Assembly (NCBI RefSeq): GCF_024498075.1
Contig: NZ_JANHOF010000003.1
Coordinates: forward strand, 620,001-684,000
Length of the DNA: 64,000 nt
Source of the DNA: Paenibacillus mendelii
Lineage (GTDB): Bacteria > Bacillota > Bacilli > Paenibacillales > Paenibacillaceae
Reading direction: 5' to 3'
Under the pieces are notes generated by a model, which worked only from the letters and a program-made list of their open reading frames with translations, ran no database searches and was not told the origin of the DNA. Shown here piece by piece: positions 60,215 through 64,000 of this stretch (the first letter of the stretch is position 1; each line of letters begins with the position of its first letter). The position numbers and the translations under genes were made by a program.

Positions 60215-61312
60215 GTGCTTCAATTTAATAAACGATTGTTAGCGGATGAGAAGTATGAGGCCTGCGCGGTCTTCGATGTGAATGGCGATGGCATTCAAGA
60301 TATCGTGAGCGGGGCGTATTGGTATGAAGGACCGGATTACAACCGCCGCCATCCGATTTGCGAGGTGGAAGCGATCGACGGATACCATGATGATTTCAGC
60401 GACTATCCGCTTGATGTTGATGGCGATGGCAAGCTTGATATCATTACGGGGGCCTGGTGGGGGAAAACACTGAGATGGCGCAAGAATCCGGGGGTCACCG
60501 GCGAAGAGTGGCAGACGTTCGACATCGACGAATGCGGCAGTATCGAGACAATTCGCTATTTGGACATCGACGGATGCGGAGTGCCGGAGATCTTCCCGAA
60601 TACGCCGGGCGAGCCGCAAGCGTTCTATAAGCTGGTATGCGACGCTAATGGCCGCGGCACAGGGGAATTCCTCAAGTACGTGATCAGTGAAGGCGCAAGC
60701 GGGCACGGCATGGGGTTCGTCGATATTAATGGCGATGGCCGGATGGATATCGTGCTCTGCAATGGATGGCTGGAGCAGCCGGAGGATCCGTTCCAGACAC
60801 CATGGGCCTTCCACCAAGAGTTCTCGCTTGGTTCCGCCAGCGTACCGGTGCTTGGCTATGATGTGAACGGCGATGGGCTGGTGGATCTGATTGTCGGGCA
60901 AGCCCATGATTACGGTCTCCATTGGTATGAGCAGCAGCGGGACGCGGATGGCAGCCGGACCTGGATCAAGCATGAGATCGATATGAGCGGCTCACAGGTG
61001 CATGACCTGTGGCTTGTCGACCTTGACCTTGACGGCGAGCTGGAGCTCATTACCGGCAAGCGGTACCGCGCGCATAACGACGGAGATCCCGGCGCACATG
61101 ATCCGGTAGGGCTCTATTACTACAAAGTGAACGGCGGCCGTTTCGACAAGCATGTGATCGATTTCGGACCGGCAGGCGAGGCATCGGGAGCGGGTATTTA
61201 TTTCTGGGTGCAGGATCTAACCGGCAACGGTTATCCGGATATCGTGGCGCCTGGCAAGGATGGGTTATATTTATTCGAAAATTTAGGACCGGAGGGATTA
61301 AGTCATGAGTAA
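60215..61312 (+). CDS. Cytoplasmic seven-repeat FG-GAP/VCBS-type beta-propeller protein
   Basis: A 365-residue protein with seven Asp-rich repeats: 'DVNGDGIQDIVSG', 'DVDGDGKLDIITG', 'DIDGCGVPEIF', 'DINGDGRMDIVLC', 'DVNGDGLVDLIVG', 'DLDLDGELELITG' and 'DLTGNGYPDIVAP'. Each looks like a calcium-binding loop of an FG-GAP/VCBS-type propeller, so a seven-blade fold is likely. The start is GTG at 60215, behind GGGAGGTAC, and there is no signal peptide, so the protein should be cytoplasmic; most such proteins are exported. It overlaps the next dehydrogenase gene by 8 bp. A role as sugar lyase, isomerase or scaffold is possible. Confidence 0.82.
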   Translation: MLQFNKRLLADEKYEACAVFDVNGDGIQDIVSGAYWYEGPDYNRRHPICEVEAIDGYHDDFSDYPLDVDGDGKLDIITGAWWGKTLRWRKNPGVTGEEWQTFDIDECGSIETIRYLDIDGCGVPEIFPNTPGEPQAFYKLVCDANGRGTGEFLKYVISEGASGHGMGFVDINGDGRMDIVLCNGWLEQPEDPFQTPWAFHQEFSLGSASVPVLGYDVNGDGLVDLIVGQAHDYGLHWYEQQRDADGSRTWIKHEIDMSGSQVHDLWLVDLDLDGELELITGKRYRAHNDGDPGAHDPVGLYYYKVNGGRFDKHVIDFGPAGEASGAGIYFWVQDLTGNGYPDIVAPGKDGLYLFENLGPEGLSHE

Positions 61313-62357
61313 ATTGCGTATCGGGTTTGTTGGCGTTGGCGGGATGGGGCAGATGGCTCACTTATCGAATTACGCCGTTCTTACGGATCGCTGTGAGGTC
61401 GTAGCTCTCGCAGAGCCGCGGCCGCAGATGGCACAATTGATCGCACAGCGCTATGGGGTGCCACAAGTATACGAGAACCATTTGCAGCTGATTGAGAAGG
61501 CGAATGTAGACGCCATTGTGGCGCCTCAGCCCTATCGTCATCATCCGGCTCTGATCTCGGATATTTTGCGTGCGGGTATACCGGTAATCACGGAGAAGCC
61601 GCTTTGCCTTACGGTTGAAGCGGGCGAGGAGCTCGTAAGAATAGGCGAGGAGAAAGGCGTTCTTCATATGATCGGGTATCATAAACGTTCGGATCCTGCC
61701 ATGGAATATGCGAAGAAGCGCGTGGATGAATGGAAGGCAAGCGGCGCCTACGGCAAGATGCGCTACATTCGCGTTACGATGCCGCCGGGCGATTGGATCG
61801 GTGGAGCGGATATGCCGCTGGGGACTGCAGAGCCATATCCGTCCATCACGCTCGAGCAGGGGCCTTCGGATTACACGGCGGAGCAGACGCAGATGCTGGA
61901 TTCGTTCGTCAATTATTACATCCATCAAGTGAATGCGATCCGTTTCTTCCTTGGCGAGTCGTATCGTCTGACCTTCGGAGACCGTGCCGGCGTTCTGCTC
62001 GTCGGGGAGAGCGAGAGCGGCGTCACGGTAACGCTTGAGATGGCTCCTTACAGTACATCCGCTGAATGGCATGAGCAGGTGCTGGTCGCGTTCGAGCAAG
62101 GCTATGTCAAGGTCGAGCTGCCGCCGCCGCTGGCGCGTCAGCGGGCTGGCGAAGTCACGGTCCTCATGGATAACGGCAAGGAAGAAGCACAGCATATCCG
62201 CCCTGTTATGCCTAACGTGTCTGCGATGCGCAACCAAGCCATCAATTTCATTGCAGCGGTGCGCGGTGAACGTCCGGCTCCATGTGCGGCGAAGGAAGCA
62301 CTGGAGGATTTGAAGCTGGCCAAGGATTACATTGATTTCATGATTCGGAACCGTTAA
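61305..62357 (+). CDS. Gfo/Idh/MocA-family dehydrogenase
   Basis: A 350-residue oxidoreductase. The Rossmann part has 'IGFVGVGGMGQMAHLSN', and 'PVITEKPLCLTVEAGEE' holds the catalytic Lys. Further on, 'SFVNYYIHQVNAIRFFLGES' takes the place of the usual Gly-Asp-x-x-x-His helix, with His in 'IHQVNA' as a probable active-site residue. It overlaps the propeller gene by 8 bp and precedes the GH4 enzyme by 30 bp. In such operons, it probably oxidises a sugar to the 3-keto form so that the glycoside can be cleaved. Confidence 0.88.
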   Translation: MSKLRIGFVGVGGMGQMAHLSNYAVLTDRCEVVALAEPRPQMAQLIAQRYGVPQVYENHLQLIEKANVDAIVAPQPYRHHPALISDILRAGIPVITEKPLCLTVEAGEELVRIGEEKGVLHMIGYHKRSDPAMEYAKKRVDEWKASGAYGKMRYIRVTMPPGDWIGGADMPLGTAEPYPSITLEQGPSDYTAEQTQMLDSFVNYYIHQVNAIRFFLGESYRLTFGDRAGVLLVGESESGVTVTLEMAPYSTSAEWHEQVLVAFEQGYVKVELPPPLARQRAGEVTVLMDNGKEEAQHIRPVMPNVSAMRNQAINFIAAVRGERPAPCAAKEALEDLKLAKDYIDFMIRNR

Positions 62358-62387
62358 ATCGAAAATAATCGTAACGGAGGTCATCCC

Positions 62388-63800
62388 ATGCGGAAAATAG
62401 CCATTATTGGTGCTGGAAGTGTTGTCTTTTGCAAAACGCTCATGTTGGATATCATGGCCACACCGGCGCTTGCAGAAACGGAATTTGTGCTCATGGCGCC
62501 ATCCACAACCAAGACGTCGCAGGTGAAAGCTTTTGCCGATAAAGTCATTGCCGAGAACGGCTTGAAGTCGAAGGTATCCGTCACGACGGACCGTAGAGAA
62601 GCGCTGCGGGATGCCAATTATGTGATTTGCTCTTTCCAGGTGGGAGGCGTATCGGCCTTCGAGCTCGATTATACGATTCCGAAGAAATATGGGGTCGACC
62701 AGTGCATCGGGGATACGCTCGGACCCGGCGGTGTGTTCCGCGCGCTTCGCAGCATTCCGGTTATTCTGGATACGGCGAAGGATATGGAGGAGCTGTGCCC
62801 GAATGCAACCTTGCTTAATTACGTCAATCCTATGGCCATGATCTGCTGGGCTTTGGGTGAGACGAACGTCAAGTTTGTAGGGCTGTGCCATGGCGTGCAG
62901 ACGACGCTTGATCTCATCTCCGGGTACACGGATATTCCGAAGCAGGAAATCGATTATGTATGCGCGGGCATTAATCATATGGGCTGGTTTACGAAGCTGT
63001 CGCATGAAGGCAAGGACTTGTATCCGCTGCTGCGGGATAAGTTTGAAGAGCCGGAGTTCTATGTGAACGAGAAGGTGCGGGGCGAAGTGTTCCGTCACTT
63101 CGGTTACTTCATGACCGAGTCCACCGGCCACTTGTCTGAATACGTCCCCTGGTTCCGGAAGAATCAGAAGGCGCTCGACCTGTATTGCGACGAGCCTTCA
63201 TTCGGCGGAGAATCCGGAGCCTATTACAAGTGGTGCACATATGTCGCGGACAAATACCGGACGCAGGATGTTCTGGCGGACGAACCGACGGTGCTGCCAC
63301 CACGTAGCGTCGAATACTGCGCCTATATTATCGAGGCACTGGAGACCGGGAAGACATTCAAGTTCAACGGCAATATCCGCAATGACGGCATGATCACGAA
63401 TCTGCCGGATGAATGCTGCGCCGAAGGCCCGATATTCGCCGATCGAACCGGTCTGAACCGGACCATCGTCGGTGAGCTGCCACCGCAATGCGCGGCGCTC
63501 AACATGACGAATATCAATGTCCAGCGGCTGACGGTTCTAGCGGCCAAGAGCGGCGATCCGGAGACGGTCGTGCAGGCCATTGCGCTCGATCCGCTCACTT
63601 CATCCGTCCTGACGTTGAAGGAAATTCGCGACATGGTGACGGAGATGCTGGAAGCGGAGCGGGAATGGCTTCCACAATTTGCAGGCAGGCTTCCGCGTCC
63701 GACCCCGACGATCACGATTCCTGCCGATATTGAACGGGCAGAGGTGCCGATCGATCCGGCGCTTGCGATCTTCTCGCGCTTCGGCGATTTGGCCAAGTAG
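62388..63800 (+). CDS. GH4-family alpha-glycosidase (NAD+-dependent)
   Basis: A 470-residue glycosidase of family 4, which uses NAD+ and a metal to oxidise C3 of the sugar and then eliminate the aglycone. 'KIAIIGAGSVVFCKTLMLDI' is the nucleotide fold; 'NYVNPMAM', Cys167-His168 in 'FVGLCHGVQT' and His197 in 'AGINHMGWF' fit the metal and catalytic sites. The usual acidic residue after strand 2 ('LMDID') is replaced by 'VLMAPST', unusual for NAD binding. The size and motifs are closest to alpha-galactosidase/alpha-glucosidase MelA-type enzymes. It ends the sugar operon. Confidence 0.88.
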   Translation: MRKIAIIGAGSVVFCKTLMLDIMATPALAETEFVLMAPSTTKTSQVKAFADKVIAENGLKSKVSVTTDRREALRDANYVICSFQVGGVSAFELDYTIPKKYGVDQCIGDTLGPGGVFRALRSIPVILDTAKDMEELCPNATLLNYVNPMAMICWALGETNVKFVGLCHGVQTTLDLISGYTDIPKQEIDYVCAGINHMGWFTKLSHEGKDLYPLLRDKFEEPEFYVNEKVRGEVFRHFGYFMTESTGHLSEYVPWFRKNQKALDLYCDEPSFGGESGAYYKWCTYVADKYRTQDVLADEPTVLPPRSVEYCAYIIEALETGKTFKFNGNIRNDGMITNLPDECCAEGPIFADRTGLNRTIVGELPPQCAALNMTNINVQRLTVLAAKSGDPETVVQAIALDPLTSSVLTLKEIRDMVTEMLEAEREWLPQFAGRLPRPTPTITIPADIERAEVPIDPALAIFSRFGDLAK

Positions 63801-63882
63801 ACCCATGTAGAACCCCTCTCGCCGACCTTGGCGGCGAAGATGGTGCGTGAAACGGTTATCCTTCGATAAAGTTAAGTTGACA

Positions 63883-63923
63883 AAGGCTCTCATGCGGATG
63901 TAACTCACCCGCATGAGAGCCTT
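63883..63923. terminator. Bidirectional terminator after the GH4 gene
   Basis: A 15-bp perfect stem AAGGCTCTCATGCGG/CCGCATGAGAGCCTT with a loop of about 11 bp between convergent genes; ATTCT follows on plus and TGTC on minus. Confidence 0.8.
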
Positions 63924-63948
63924 ATTCTGTGGCGTATATCGAACGGTA

Positions 63949-64000
63949 CTAATCCCGCAGCATCAACAGCCCGATAAATTCTTCCTCGGTCAGCTTCCCA
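63949..64000 (-). CDS. C-terminal end of a gene cut by the window edge
   Basis: On the minus strand an open frame ends in '...KLTEEEFIGLLMLRD' and TAG, 26 bp before the hairpin. Only 16 residues are visible; no family can be named. Confidence 0.4.
   Translation of the reverse strand, partial: GKLTEEEFIGLLMLRD

Noticed and set aside
61362..63131. A 589-codon antisense frame over the dehydrogenase and GH4 genes
   Set aside because: Same reason: it is the shadow of two clear enzymes.

Overview
The window looks like chromosomal DNA of a spore-forming Bacillales bacterium, most probably Paenibacillus or a close relative. The evidence is a moderate G+C content, strong AGGAGG-type ribosome binding sites with frequent TTG and GTG starts, sporulation genes (gerE, an alpha/beta-type SASP, a YjcZ-like peptide, a YhcN/YlaJ lipoprotein), a desKR pair, cydAB with a CydS-like peptide, and many AraC regulators transcribed away from sugar genes. 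I see no rRNA, tRNA or CRISPR array.

Layout. 1-2.8 kb: the end of a surface-glycan or natural-product cluster (glycosyltransferase end, DegT aminotransferase, ATP-grasp ligase). 2.9-6.6 kb: spore lipoprotein, a divergent AraC regulator / PhyH oxygenase pair, and a protein built from two copies of one unknown domain. 6.7-11.4 kb: a sporulation neighbourhood (gerE, SASP, ATP-dependent DNA ligase, YjcZ-like peptide) that encloses a compact agr-type quorum-sensing operon. That operon holds a DNA-binding protein, a membrane protein, AgrB, an AgrD-like prepeptide that carries Ser instead of Cys, and a LytTR regulator, but no histidine kinase. 11.6-21 kb: TPR protein, an AgrC-like orphan kinase, GNAT, ywqB-ywqA (SWIM protein / SNF2 helicase), small acidic proteins and an aldo/keto reductase. 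21-26 kb: a large secreted glycosidase-like protein with a CcpA-type site, a decayed sugar-binding protein and YfbR. 26-34 kb: class I fumarase, a BASS-type transporter, a PhoR/PhoP-like two-component system, and an AraC / Gfo-Idh-MocA pair.

34-40 kb: cytochrome bd genes (cydA, a frameshifted cydB, a CydS-like 32-aa peptide, an upstream 36-aa membrane peptide, and an Fnr/Rex-like palindrome at the promoter). Next comes an accessory patch with a DNA cytosine methyltransferase tail, phage-lysis-like small ORFs, and the YetF and YjdF membrane proteins. 40-49 kb: L,D-transpeptidase, a field of TAAAGAACTTTA palindromes, an MBL hydrolase, a manganese catalase with an in-frame stop, an SLH-type amidase, an exonuclease and an MFS transporter. 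49.4-55.2 kb: an envelope-remodelling block (response regulator, kinase, lipoprotein, then VanY-type carboxypeptidase, CapA-like protein and Amidase_3). An internal promoter carries three 11-bp-phased direct repeats typical of OmpR-family regulators. 55.2-59.1 kb: desR-desK, DegV and an AI-2E-family permease. 59.2-63.8 kb: an AraC regulator divergent from a sugar operon (cytoplasmic seven-repeat FG-GAP propeller, Gfo/Idh/MocA dehydrogenase, GH4 glycosidase).

Two-component and AraC signalling, envelope remodelling and sugar catabolism dominate. Four genes or remnants are broken: the sugar-binding protein, cydB, the Mn catalase and the methyltransferase tail. The strongest candidates for something little described are the kinase-less agr operon with a serine-type autoinducer and the carboxypeptidase-CapA-amidase regulon with its repeat-bearing promoter.
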